In this document: one piece after another, positions 6,096-13,459 of the stretch
Numbering within the stretch: position 1 is the stretch's first letter
How the letters are laid out: every line of letters begins with the position of its first letter
Source of the DNA: an uncultured Mycoplasmatota bacterium
Lineage (GTDB): Bacteria; Bacillota_I; Bacilli_A; RF39; UBA660
Direction of reading: 5' to 3'
DNA length: 44,120 nt
NCBI GenBank assembly: GCA_900547995.1
Contig: URIY01000007.1
Span: 1 to 44,120, forward strand
Made by a program: the position numbers and the translations under genes
The notes under the pieces: generated by a model
Database searches by the model: none
Told to the model about the DNA's origin: nothing
What the model saw: the letters and a program-made list of their open reading frames with translations, nothing else

Positions 6096-7100
6096 ATGAA
6101 GAAAAAAGTAGTTTTAGTAATTATTTGTTTAATAGTTGTATTTTTAGTAGGATTATTATTTATAATACATAAAAAATCTAATACAATTATTTTAAAAAAA
6201 GAAGAATTTACTTATGAATTAGGAGAGGAAATAAGTGCAGATGTATCTAATTATATTAAAGATGCTGATTCTATTAAGAATATAACAGAATATAAAATTG
6301 TGACAGATGATTTTAAAATTGTTGATAAAAAGTTAGTTATCAACAATGATAAACCTACTGTTGGTGATTACAATATTAATATTGTGCATAAAAACGTATC
6401 TAAAAAAGTGATTATTAAAATAGTTGATACTACTTCTCCAGAGTTCACCACTTTTGAAGAAAATATTAAAATAGAACAAACTTCAGAAGAAGTAGACTTA
6501 ATAAAATATTTTGAAGCAACTGATTTAACTGAAGTTAAAATAACAATAGATGGTGAGTATGATTTGACTCAAGAAGGGGACTATGATATTAACGTGATTG
6601 CAACTGATGCAAACGGAAATAAGACTATTAAAAAAGCGACAATAACAGTTTATAAAAAAGAGATAGAAAAGGCAACACCTGTTATTAAACAGGATAATAA
6701 TATATCTAATAATAAATCATCAAACAATACAACAACTACTAAACCTGAAACCCCTTCAGCAAGATACAGAAAAGATGTTTCTGATTCATATATTGTGCAA
6801 ATTAATGCTTATAGAAAAGCAAATGGATTGAATGAATTACCAGTTACAGCTGAAGCACAAGCAGAAGCTGATAAAAGGGCAAAAGAATTATCTACTTATT
6901 ATTCTCATGATGGTGCTGGGTATGGCTTTGGCGAGATAATAGGAAATGGTTCAATAGGAGTAGATTTTATAACTGCGTGGAAGAATAGTCCTTCACATAA
7001 TGCAACAATGTTAAGGGATCATACTGTTGCAATGGCAGCTAGTGTATACGAATATAATAATTATTGGTACGCAATAGTATCTTTTAGAATGGATTATTAA
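6096..7100 (+). CDS. Membrane-anchored extracellular CAP/SCP-domain protein with Ig-like domain
   Basis: 334 residues. A basic N-terminus and hydrophobic segment (about 4-25) form an uncleaved anchor or signal. A Bacterial Ig/DUF5011-like region follows (about 105-190; VDTTSPEF...EGDYDINVIATDANGNKT), then an Asn/Thr-rich linker and a C-terminal CAP domain (about 225-334). The CAP domain shows the expected acidic and His residues in YSHDGAGYGFGEII and WKNSPSHNATML. CAP domains of the YkwD type are common in surface proteins, but their activity is unclear. ATG behind TTGGAGGAG. A terminator follows, shared with the converging operon. A role in cell contact or wall modification during transfer is inference. 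Confidence 0.85.
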   Translation: MKKKVVLVIICLIVVFLVGLLFIIHKKSNTIILKKEEFTYELGEEISADVSNYIKDADSIKNITEYKIVTDDFKIVDKKLVINNDKPTVGDYNINIVHKNVSKKVIIKIVDTTSPEFTTFEENIKIEQTSEEVDLIKYFEATDLTEVKITIDGEYDLTQEGDYDINVIATDANGNKTIKKATITVYKKEIEKATPVIKQDNNISNNKSSNNTTTTKPETPSARYRKDVSDSYIVQINAYRKANGLNELPVTAEAQAEADKRAKELSTYYSHDGAGYGFGEIIGNGSIGVDFITAWKNSPSHNATMLRDHTVAMAASVYEYNNYWYAIVSFRMDY

Positions 7101-7123
7101 AAAAACTCATCATGAGTTTTTTT
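7101..7123. terminator. Bidirectional intrinsic terminator between converging genes
   Basis: AAAAACTC (7101-7108) pairs with GAGTTTTT (7114-7121) across ATCAT, giving a T run on the plus strand and an A-tract that serves as a T run on the minus strand. Confidence 0.8.
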
Positions 7124-7838
7124 ATTTTAGAAACTTTTTTACATAATTTATGTTTTTTTTGTATTGGTTAATAAGTATTTCCCAGTGCATACAGTAGTCT
7201 TTATATACTACTTTTTTTACATCTAATTTTTTATTAAAGTATCTTTTCTTTATGCTTTTTTCGTAACATTTATGATTTGTAAAAAGGTAACTTAAAGAAA
7301 ATTGTTTATATTTGCAATTGCACCATACAAATTCTTCCATAAGAGTAACTATTTTTTCTAACTCTTCAGAAGTATTTAGTGTTAATGTGTTTGTTATATT
7401 AATATTATTAAAAAAGTCAGTATAATCTTCGTATATATATTTAATGTTTTCATAAAAATTTTTGGCAATCAGTTTTTGCATGTTTTTTCTATAGTACGGA
7501 ATGTATTTATTATTGCCCCAATATTTTTTACATAATAAAAATTGTGGAATGTAATTTTCTAACAAGTTGGCAAAATGTGTTTCTTTATGTTCTAATGGCA
7601 AAAAACATGAATTAAAATAGAATAGAGTTTCATTTAATACATCAACAAATTGTTCATTTCCTGTTAAATATCCTTTTTTTACAACTGATAGTGTATTTGG
7701 ATATGTTTTTTCATCGTTAATTTTATTAATAATATGATCTAAATAATTATTATTTACTAGCATATATATTGAAGCTCCATTTGAATAATTATTAAGGGCG
7801 ATTTCTTTTATTTCTTCTTTTCGTTCATTTAATGTCAT
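7122..7838 (-). CDS. Unknown protein, last gene of a leftward four-gene operon
   Basis: 238 residues, lysine/asparagine/tyrosine-rich and without signal peptide or membrane segment. Helical segments and scattered Cys residues (CNCKYKQ, KDYCMHW) are visible but no known motif. AAGGA lies about 15 bp before the ATG at 7838, and only a few bases separate it from the preceding gene. Not recognised. It is likely co-expressed with the three genes upstream. Confidence 0.6.
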   Translation of the reverse strand: MTLNERKEEIKEIALNNYSNGASIYMLVNNNYLDHIINKINDEKTYPNTLSVVKKGYLTGNEQFVDVLNETLFYFNSCFLPLEHKETHFANLLENYIPQFLLCKKYWGNNKYIPYYRKNMQKLIAKNFYENIKYIYEDYTDFFNNINITNTLTLNTSEELEKIVTLMEEFVWCNCKYKQFSLSYLFTNHKCYEKSIKKRYFNKKLDVKKVVYKDYCMHWEILINQYKKNINYVKKFLK

Positions 7839-7845
7839 AACTTTA

Positions 7846-8382
7846 TCATCTGATTTCCTTATTATTGATTTTTAATATTTCCGTTTTAATGCCATCATCA
7901 CTTTTATATTTTATTTCGTAGTACCAATCATTAAGGTTATTGACAACTTCCTTTGGAAATAATTCATTATATCCTTTATTTTCTCTTTCCATTCCAGTAA
8001 TAAAGGTATTTGATCCTATTATTAATCTGTCATTGCACATTAGTCTAACTGATTCAATGTCTTCTTTTAAAATATCCTGGTTTTTAATTTCAAAATTACC
8101 AATCATTAAAAAATATGTTTTGCCATCATAAACAAATAAGGAATTAGTAGATTTAAATGTTTCACTTTCACCATACAATTTATAAATCCAGTTTCTATTT
8201 TTAAGTACATAAATATCTGCTATAATTAAAATAGTAATTAGGACGAATAAAATACTAATTGTTATTTTTTTATTTCTCCTTTTTTTCTTAATTTTATTTA
8301 TAATAATTGTATTTTCCTTATTAATATCGTTTCTGTTTTTTTCGTATCCGTTATTATTTATTATTTTAGTTGTTTCTTTCAT
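7846..8382 (-). CDS. Single-pass membrane protein of unknown function
   Basis: 178 residues from the ATG at 8382, chosen because AAAGGAG lies directly upstream of it; an earlier in-frame ATG (8409) has no such site. A basic cytoplasmic tail (about 25-40, KIKKKRRNKK) is followed by one transmembrane segment (about 41-60) and a likely extracellular or periplasmic-face domain of about 115 residues. It overlaps the preceding gene by 17 bp. No family recognised. Confidence 0.6.
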   Translation of the reverse strand: MKETTKIINNNGYEKNRNDINKENTIIINKIKKKRRNKKITISILFVLITILIIADIYVLKNRNWIYKLYGESETFKSTNSLFVYDGKTYFLMIGNFEIKNQDILKEDIESVRLMCNDRLIIGSNTFITGMERENKGYNELFPKEVVNNLNDWYYEIKYKSDDGIKTEILKINNKEIR

Positions 8383-8809
8383 TTTCTTCTCCTTTAAAAA
8401 ATAATTCACTCTTTAATAATAGTTTGTCTAAAAAACTATTATAAATCTTACATATTTTTTTACATTTTTTTTCTTGTCTTTTTTTACTATAACTACATTC
8501 TTCTTTTATCTGTTTAAAGTGTTCCTCAACTGATGGTATTTTTTCATTAAAATGTTTTGCTATAAGTCTTTCTATTACAAATCCTTCAGGAAAGTTTAGT
8601 TCTTTATTTTGTAAAACCTTGTCTATAGCTGATTTTTTTATTTCTTGAAATATTAATGTTAAATTAATTGTTTCAGCTATGGTACAATCTTTACTCAAAC
8701 GTTCTTTAGTAAAAAACATACTTTTTATTTCTTCAAAAGATTCATTATGTTGTTTTATGTGATTTATAATATCCACCATCTCGTTATTTAATTCTACTTT
8801 TGCCCACAT
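8366..8809 (-). CDS. Unknown helical protein
   Basis: 147 residues, charged and helical (HIKQHNESFEEIKSMFF; EEHFKQIKEECSYSKKRQEK), with no membrane segment. The ATG at 8809 is placed by AAAGGAGG upstream on the minus strand. It overlaps the first gene of the operon by 16 bp and the membrane-protein gene by 17 bp. Not recognised. Confidence 0.6.
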   Translation of the reverse strand: MWAKVELNNEMVDIINHIKQHNESFEEIKSMFFTKERLSKDCTIAETINLTLIFQEIKKSAIDKVLQNKELNFPEGFVIERLIAKHFNEKIPSVEEHFKQIKEECSYSKKRQEKKCKKICKIYNSFLDKLLLKSELFFKGEENERNN

Positions 8810-9174
8810 AAATATTTTTCCTCCTTTCGGTACGTATTTTTATTATTTAACAAATTAAAGTTTTTTCTACTTATAATACCGTCTATTAAGTTTAAATCTT
8901 CATACGCAACAACTGAAAATATTTCTCCATACCTAAATATGTAATCTGGTGCATCTTTAACAAGCCCGTCGTAAATAGTGATGTCATTTTCATCATAAAC
9001 AAATAAATTGTTTTTATCTTCGCTTAACATATAATTCCAAATTTCTGTATTTTGATTTTTATTATATGCAATACAAAAATTGTTTGCATTTAACATTCCT
9101 AGCATTAACTCCTTTCTTATTTTATTTTTTTTCCCAACATTTAATTTAAAAAAATTTTTTAATCTTTTTTTCAT
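8794..9174 (-). CDS. Unknown protein, first gene of the leftward operon
   Basis: 126 residues with a basic N-terminus (MKKRLKNFFKLNVGKKNKIR) and a mixed alpha/beta remainder (NNLFVYDENDITIYDGLV). AAAGGG precedes the ATG at 9174. A large inverted repeat lies directly upstream. Not recognised. FVYDENDITIYDG here and FVYDGKTYF in the 7846 protein are loosely alike, perhaps pointing to related folds. Confidence 0.55.
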   Translation of the reverse strand: MKKRLKNFFKLNVGKKNKIRKELMLGMLNANNFCIAYNKNQNTEIWNYMLSEDKNNLFVYDENDITIYDGLVKDAPDYIFRYGEIFSVVAYEDLNLIDGIISRKNFNLLNNKNTYRKEEKYLCGQK

Positions 9175-9214
9175 ATCATCATCCCTTTCACATAATATTT
9201 TTAAATTTGATTAA

Positions 9215-9300
9215 AATAATAAAAGCAGTAGTCATATAAGATTTGTGTAATTAAAGTTTGAAGCATTACAAAAATCTATTATTTACTACTGCTTATTTTG
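9215..9300. other. Large two-part inverted repeat (structured DNA or RNA element)
   Basis: The outer arms AAGCAGTAGT (9223-9232) and ACTACTGCTT (9285-9294) are perfect. Inside them AGATTTGTGTAAT (9239-9251) pairs with ATTACAAAAATCT (9265-9277) with one mismatch, leaving a 13-base loop. It lies between the leftward operon and the rightward XRE gene. Possibilities are a small structured RNA, a terminator, a binding site for the nearby regulators, or a single-strand or transfer origin. The sequence alone does not decide. Confidence 0.55.
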
Positions 9301-9302
9301 GT

Positions 9303-9340
9303 CATTAAATTGTCTAGTATATAAACACCTCAATTTAATG
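9303..9340. repeat. Second inverted repeat beside the structured element
   Basis: CATTAAATTG (9303-9312) and CAATTTAATG (9331-9340) are perfect 10-bp arms with an 18-base spacer that contains TCTAGTATATAAAC, loosely like the ICE operator. Probable operator or cruciform next to the 9415 regulator. Confidence 0.5.
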
Positions 9341-9414
9341 ATACCATATTTGGGACGATTAAGATACATTATTTTTTCTCTTTTTATGGGAAAATATAAA
9401 AAGAGGTGATTTAA

Positions 9415-9666
9415 GTGAAAAACGAAGATCAACTTCAACAATTACTTAATAAGGATTACATGCCAATCATATATAGAAACATCAAGAAGTTTCGTCATGA
9501 AAGTGGAATTGCACTTTCAAAGGTAGCAGAAATATTAGATATGTCTTATGATTATTTGAGAAGAATTGAATCAGAAGACGATCTAAATAAAACATGTTCT
9601 TTGAAGCTACTTATTAAGTTTAGTATTTTGTATCAAAAACCACTAGATGATTTCTTGAAGGAGTGA
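9415..9666 (+). CDS. Small XRE-family DNA-binding protein
   Basis: 83 residues, almost entirely one Cro/C1-type helix-turn-helix domain (about 20-75; ALSKVAEILDMSYDYLRRIES). GTG start placed by AGAGGTGAT. A strong terminator follows, so it is monocistronic. It may control the divergent operon starting at 9174 through the inverted repeats between them. Confidence 0.8.
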   Translation: MKNEDQLQQLLNKDYMPIIYRNIKKFRHESGIALSKVAEILDMSYDYLRRIESEDDLNKTCSLKLLIKFSILYQKPLDDFLKE

Positions 9667-9680
9667 TAATCCTTAATTAC

Positions 9681-9710
9681 AAGATTGAAACTGCAATTTC
9701 AATCTTTTTT
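9681..9710 (+). terminator. Intrinsic terminator after the 9415 regulator
   Basis: AAGATTGAAA (9681-9690) pairs perfectly with TTTCAATCTT (9697-9706) across CTGCAA, followed by T residues. Confidence 0.9.
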
Positions 9711-9883
9711 ATAGTACGATGTTAATCTCCAAATCAATTGTACCACAATGTATCTTATTTGTCCCGTTACTACATTTTGATTATACCACAAATACGACCA
9801 ACAAACAAGAGCCTAATTTAAAAGTCTTATTTGTGATACTATTATATTGTAAAATTGCTGGTATATAGAAAGGAGGTAAAATA

Positions 9884-10177
9884 TTGGAAAGACAATATAA
9901 AATGGACATATTAGAAATGCTAGGCAATTATGGACACTATGTTTGTAACATTGGAGCTGCTATGGATAAAGCTGGAATATCAATATCAAAAATGCGAAGA
10001 TTAACAGGTTTAAATCATGAAATTGTAAAAAAATATTATGAGGATAGAATTGTTAGAATTGATAAAGATGTTTTAGCCAGAATAACTTACGTATTAGTGG
10101 CTTGTGGAATAGATCCAAAGGAAATAATAGAATATATTCCACCAGAAAAAAAGATGAATTTGCAAAACAATACTTAA
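9884..10177 (+). CDS. Small XRE-like helix-turn-helix protein
   Basis: 97 residues with an XRE-like fold (about 25-85: AGISISKMRRLTGLNHEIVKKYYEDRI...). TTG start chosen because AAAGGAGG lies at ideal distance. The 217-bp upstream region carries repeated CTTATTTGT (9752-9760, 9826-9834) and an inverted ACAAATA (9788-9794), possible autoregulatory sites. Its specific role is unknown. Confidence 0.7.
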   Translation: MERQYKMDILEMLGNYGHYVCNIGAAMDKAGISISKMRRLTGLNHEIVKKYYEDRIVRIDKDVLARITYVLVACGIDPKEIIEYIPPEKKMNLQNNT

Positions 10178-10377
10178 AATTGACCCGTTAAGTAATTAAA
10201 ATTTCACATATCATCTTTGTATATATAATAATATCTATTCAAGATGGATGTCAAGTTTTTGAGAATATATCGGCAATCAAACTGTCTTTTTATCTATCTT
10301 AGAGTTTAGTATATCAATATATATTGCACAGATTAAATTTATAAATAGTATGTTACATTTAATAGTTTATTGTAATA

Positions 10378-10386
10378 TGGTATTAT
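10378..10386 (+). promoter_or_regulatory. Extended -10 promoter before the 10419 regulator
   Basis: TGGTATTAT (10378-10386) has the TGn extension and a near-consensus -10; no good -35 is seen at the proper distance. It is placed about 27 bp before the ATG at 10419. Confidence 0.4.
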
Positions 10387-10418
10387 ATGATGGAAAACAA
10401 ATTGAGGTTAGATATATA

Positions 10419-10649
10419 ATGAGTTTAAAAGATGTCTTTAAGGAAAATGTTAAATATTACAGAAAGCAATTAAAATTGACTCAAGAATCTTTAGCAAAAC
10501 TATCTGGAGTAAGTACTAATTATATTGGAGAGATAGAACGGACTGGAAGAAAAGCTACGCTGGAGACAATTGAAAAAGTAGCCAATGGTTTGAATATAGA
10601 TCCATCACTATTGTTAGTGTCCAGAAAAAAAGATAATGAGCAGAAGTAA
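10419..10649 (+). CDS. Small XRE-family repressor-like protein
   Basis: 76 residues, a compact Cro/C1 helix-turn-helix (MSLKDVFKENVKYYRKQLKL..., core TQESLAKLSGVSTNYIGEIE). I use the ATG at 10419, with GAGGT at 10404-10408, rather than the in-frame ATG at 10350, because the family begins here and the upstream residues are not conserved-looking. A terminator follows. It is the third small regulator in 1.3 kb and lies just left of the biosynthetic cluster. Confidence 0.8.
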   Translation: MSLKDVFKENVKYYRKQLKLTQESLAKLSGVSTNYIGEIERTGRKATLETIEKVANGLNIDPSLLLVSRKKDNEQK

Positions 10650-10674
10650 TATTAAATAAAATGATAAAAGATAT

Positions 10675-10702
10675 AATAGCTAATGATAATAGCTATTTTT
10701 TT
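10675..10702 (+). terminator. Intrinsic terminator after the 10419 regulator
   Basis: AATAGCTA (10675-10682) pairs with TAGCTATT (10690-10697) across a seven-base loop, followed by T residues to about 10702. Confidence 0.8.
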
Positions 10703-10837
10703 ATATATAATATCTATAACTCCACAACAACTTTATTGGTTATATATTGTCAAATAATCGTATTCTATAAAATATACATGTATATTATCTTTTTAATATA
10801 AAAACAACAAGTTTGTTGTTTTTGATGCGCTAATTTA
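10703..10837. other. Intergenic stretch left of lysR with a second terminator-like hairpin
   Basis: No gene is seen between 10650 and 10987 (338 bp). Besides the terminator at 10675-10702, this stretch is AT-rich and contains AAACAACAA / TTGTTGTTT followed by T (10802-10824), a further intrinsic terminator. The stretch therefore strongly insulates the biosynthetic cluster from the left. The lysR promoter and leader follow. Confidence 0.6.
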
Positions 10838-10866
10838 TTGACTTAACAAGTAAAAAATGTTATAAT
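10838..10866 (+). promoter_or_regulatory. Strong sigma-A promoter for lysR
   Basis: TTGACT (10838-10843), a 17-bp spacer and a perfect TATAAT (10861-10866). Transcription would start near 10873, leaving an unusually long leader of about 115 bases before the lysR ATG. Confidence 0.8.
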
Positions 10867-10919
10867 TATGATTAGTTGAGTTTTAAAAAGTTTTATTTTT
10901 GATATTTTGTTTATGTTTT

Positions 10920-10959
10920 GGAGGAGGTGGACCTGATTTTAGGTTCCCTTTTTTTGTAA
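10920..10959 (+). promoter_or_regulatory. Leader attenuator with possible 8-10 codon peptide, before lysR
   Basis: GGACCT (10929-10934) pairs with AGGTTCC (10941-10947, one bulged T), followed by seven T residues: an intrinsic terminator inside the lysR leader. A strong GGAGGAGG (10920-10927) is directly upstream. A minute frame overlapping the hairpin (CTG 10933 or GTG 10927, stop TAA 10957) would encode ILGSLFL or DLILGSLFL. Translation of this frame could melt the hairpin. The terminator is well supported; the peptide is speculative. Confidence 0.5.
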
Positions 10960-10987
10960 TAAAATTATATTATGTAAGGAGGATAAA

Positions 10988-11896
10988 ATGTATAATGTAG
11001 ATTTAAATTTGTATAAAACCTTTTATATTGTTGCAAAATGTAACAATTTCACAAAAGCATCTGAAGAACTATGTATATCACAACCAGCAGTTACACAAGC
11101 AGTAAAAAAATTAGAAGATCAATTAAATGTTGAACTTTTTCAGCGTTCAAATAAAGGAATTAATTTGACAGAAGTTGGAGAACTTGTATATTATTATGCC
11201 GAGCATTTAGTTAATTTAGCAAAATCAAATGAAAATTTAATTTCTCAAATTAAAGCATCACAAGAAAAAGTTATAAACATAGGTGTTCCTACTCATGTTG
11301 GTACTTTCTACTTTGTAAATTATTTCAAAAAATTTAATGAAAGATATCCAAATGTCAAAATTAGAATATTTAATAAAAAATCGGATGAAATGTTGAAAAT
11401 GTTATTGAAAAGAGAACTTGATATTGTTATAGATACTGATATGTCGAATGTTGATAGTGAAATAATAAAAGTTCGTAAGGTTATGGATTTAGATGGTTGT
11501 TTCGTTGGTAGCCGAAAATATAAGGCTCTCTCAGAAAAAGGAGTAATAACCCCTGACGAACTAATAAAATATCCATTAATTCTACCGAGTTCCACTACTT
11601 ACAACAGAAAAATGATTGATTATTTTTTTGATAAAAAAAATATTTTACTAGAGCCATTAATTGAAGCAAATTCCTCATCAATATCAAAAGAAATTATAAA
11701 TCAAGGAATAGGAATTGGTTGGATGATAAAAGAGTTCGTTTTGGATGATTTAAAATCTGGCAATTTATATGAAATAAAAGTTGATATTGATAACATAGTA
11801 ACACCATTAAGTATCGCTTACCATAAAAAATATAATAGCAGTATAGTTTTAGAATTAATAAAATATTTTAATAGAAAAACAGATTCAGAATGTTGA
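10988..11896 (+). CDS. LysR-family transcriptional regulator, likely cluster regulator
   Basis: 302 residues, the normal LysR length. An N-terminal winged helix-turn-helix (about 1-65; FTKASEELCISQPAVTQAVKKLE) is followed by a substrate-binding effector domain of the periplasmic-binding fold (about 90-295). ATG behind TAAGGAGG. It is co-directional with and 100 bp upstream of the biosynthetic genes, whose promoter (11948-11977) is a likely target. LysR proteins usually activate in response to a small ligand, here perhaps a pathway intermediate. A terminator overlaps its 3' end. Confidence 0.85.
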   Translation: MYNVDLNLYKTFYIVAKCNNFTKASEELCISQPAVTQAVKKLEDQLNVELFQRSNKGINLTEVGELVYYYAEHLVNLAKSNENLISQIKASQEKVINIGVPTHVGTFYFVNYFKKFNERYPNVKIRIFNKKSDEMLKMLLKRELDIVIDTDMSNVDSEIIKVRKVMDLDGCFVGSRKYKALSEKGVITPDELIKYPLILPSSTTYNRKMIDYFFDKKNILLEPLIEANSSSISKEIINQGIGIGWMIKEFVLDDLKSGNLYEIKVDIDNIVTPLSIAYHKKYNSSIVLELIKYFNRKTDSEC

Positions 11897-11908
11897 ACCT
11901 GTTTTTTT
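11878..11908 (+). terminator. Intrinsic terminator overlapping the end of lysR
   Basis: AACAG-A-TTC (11878-11886) pairs with GAA-C-CTGTT (11895-11903) with one mismatch, then T residues to 11908. Confidence 0.7.
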
Positions 11909-11947
11909 CTATTATAATTATTACTTATAGTATATAAATAATTGGTA

Positions 11948-11977
11948 TTGGTAAAAAAATAAAAGAAACATTATAAT
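11948..11977 (+). promoter_or_regulatory. Promoter of the biosynthetic operon
   Basis: TTGGTA (11948-11953), an 18-bp spacer and TATAAT (11972-11977). The first ATG (11996) follows closely, so the leader is only about 12 bases. The weaker -35 fits an activator-dependent promoter, consistent with the adjacent LysR. Confidence 0.6.
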
Positions 11978-11995
11978 TAGATTAGGTGGGAAAAA

Positions 11996-12883
11996 ATGGA
12001 TAAAAATTATATTGATTTACACATTCACACAACTAATTCCGATGGTTATTTTTCACCAAAAGAAATAGTTGAAATGGCAAGTAAAAATGATACAAGTCTT
12101 ATTGCAATCAGTGATCATGATTCAATTTGTGGTTTGCCAGAATTTAAGGAAAACCTAAAATTTGGAATGCATGGCATAGCAGGTGTTGAGTTTTCATCTT
12201 ATATTATGCTAAATAATAAAAAGATTAAACTTCATATTCTTGGTTATGGATTTGACGAAAATAATATCAAAATGCTGAATTTATTACAGGAAATGAAAGA
12301 GAAACGAGTTGCAGCACATATCAAACTACTAAATTTTGCAAAAATGAAGCTTTTAAATTTACCAGAAGATAGTCTATCTAGAATCAATATGGAAAGATAT
12401 TGTTGGTTTGATAGAGAATTTATAAAATGTTTAGAACAAGATAATTATTCAATGGATGATATTAATTATTATAGAGATTATTTCAAAAATAATAGATTCA
12501 GTTATGGACCAGATTATGATTTGGAAGTTCAAAGAGTAATTGATGCCATACATAGTGCCGATGGTTTTGTTGTTTTAGCACATCCAATGGCTTATAAACT
12601 TACTAGTGATGAGGTAACAAATATAATATCCAAATTAAGTGACTTGGGAATAGACGGCGTAGAAGTCTATCAATCCGATTGTAGTGTAGGTGATAGCTTG
12701 TATTTAATGCAGTTAGCAGATAAATTTAATTTATTACAGTCTGTTGGTAGTGATTTTCATAGGAATTTTAATTCAGATGGAAGAATGATAGGTAAAGGAA
12801 TTGATAATAATTTGTGTATAGAGGAAACGTCTTTGACAAATAAATTATTATCATTAAAAAAAGATTTTAGGAGAAATAAGTAA
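11996..12883 (+). CDS. PHP-domain metal-dependent phosphoesterase
   Basis: 295 residues with the PHP metal-site motifs in order: DLHIHTTNSDG (H9, H11, D16), AISDHDS (D40, H41), a glutamate in AGVEFSS (E65), LAHPM and GSDFHRN. The overall layout matches the TrpH/YciV class, whose members hydrolyse nucleotide phosphates such as 3',5'-bisphosphates. It is the first gene of the cluster. A role as a phosphatase acting on a nucleotide or phosphorylated intermediate would suit a nucleoside pathway, but I know of no PHP enzyme with such a role. RBS AGGTGGG before the ATG. The next gene starts 3 bp after the stop. Confidence 0.85.
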   Translation: MDKNYIDLHIHTTNSDGYFSPKEIVEMASKNDTSLIAISDHDSICGLPEFKENLKFGMHGIAGVEFSSYIMLNNKKIKLHILGYGFDENNIKMLNLLQEMKEKRVAAHIKLLNFAKMKLLNLPEDSLSRINMERYCWFDREFIKCLEQDNYSMDDINYYRDYFKNNRFSYGPDYDLEVQRVIDAIHSADGFVVLAHPMAYKLTSDEVTNIISKLSDLGIDGVEVYQSDCSVGDSLYLMQLADKFNLLQSVGSDFHRNFNSDGRMIGKGIDNNLCIEETSLTNKLLSLKKDFRRNK

Positions 12884-12885
12884 AT

Positions 12886-13455
12886 ATGGCAATGTTATTT
12901 GGAGCTTTAGCTAAAAATGGAGAAATTCTTGATACTATAAATTGTGGAGAAAATAATTATATGATTGCAATAAATATTGGAAATCAAAGAAATAAAATAC
13001 CTAGTTATAATCACATTCGAACCGAAAAATCTGGAATTTCAGTGATTAATTCGAATCTAGGAAATCTAGTAGAACCTAGTTCAAAAAAAAGCGTGATAAT
13101 TAGAAGTAATAATTCTGGTGAAGGTTATTACGTATATGATTTGGAAACAGGTAAAAGAGTCTCAGGATTTTATGATTATATGAAGTTTATTAATTATGAT
13201 GGTACAGATGCTATTTATGCAAAAGATACTATAAGAGATAATATTGGAAAAGTATTTATTGATTTGGCTACATTATTAAATTACAGTGGTGAAATGATTT
13301 GTGATGTTTTCAATATTTCTACAAATGAGTATTACAATGATATAAAGAATGGCACTGATTATGAATTATTGAAAAATTCTATTAGAGAACAAATAAATTC
13401 AAATAAACCAACAGAAGAACAAATATGCAAGAAATTATTACAAAAGAGGAGGTAA
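12886..13455 (+). CDS. Unknown protein in the nucleoside cluster
   Basis: 189 residues, soluble. The N-terminal ~130 residues look beta-rich (MAMLFGALAKNGEILDTINC..., KKSVIIRSNNSGEGYYVYDL) and the C-terminus is a charged helix. No family recognised. It lies 3 bp behind the PHP gene and 5 bp before the CMP hydrolase gene, so it is surely co-translated. It is a candidate for a pathway enzyme without known relatives. Confidence 0.7.
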   Translation: MAMLFGALAKNGEILDTINCGENNYMIAINIGNQRNKIPSYNHIRTEKSGISVINSNLGNLVEPSSKKSVIIRSNNSGEGYYVYDLETGKRVSGFYDYMKFINYDGTDAIYAKDTIRDNIGKVFIDLATLLNYSGEMICDVFNISTNEYYNDIKNGTDYELLKNSIREQINSNKPTEEQICKKLLQKRR

Positions 13456-13459
13456 ATTA

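Noticed and set aside
11320..11595. 91-codon minus-strand frame within lysR
   Set aside because: Antisense shadow; low complexity Leu/Ser/Phe content and no start signals.
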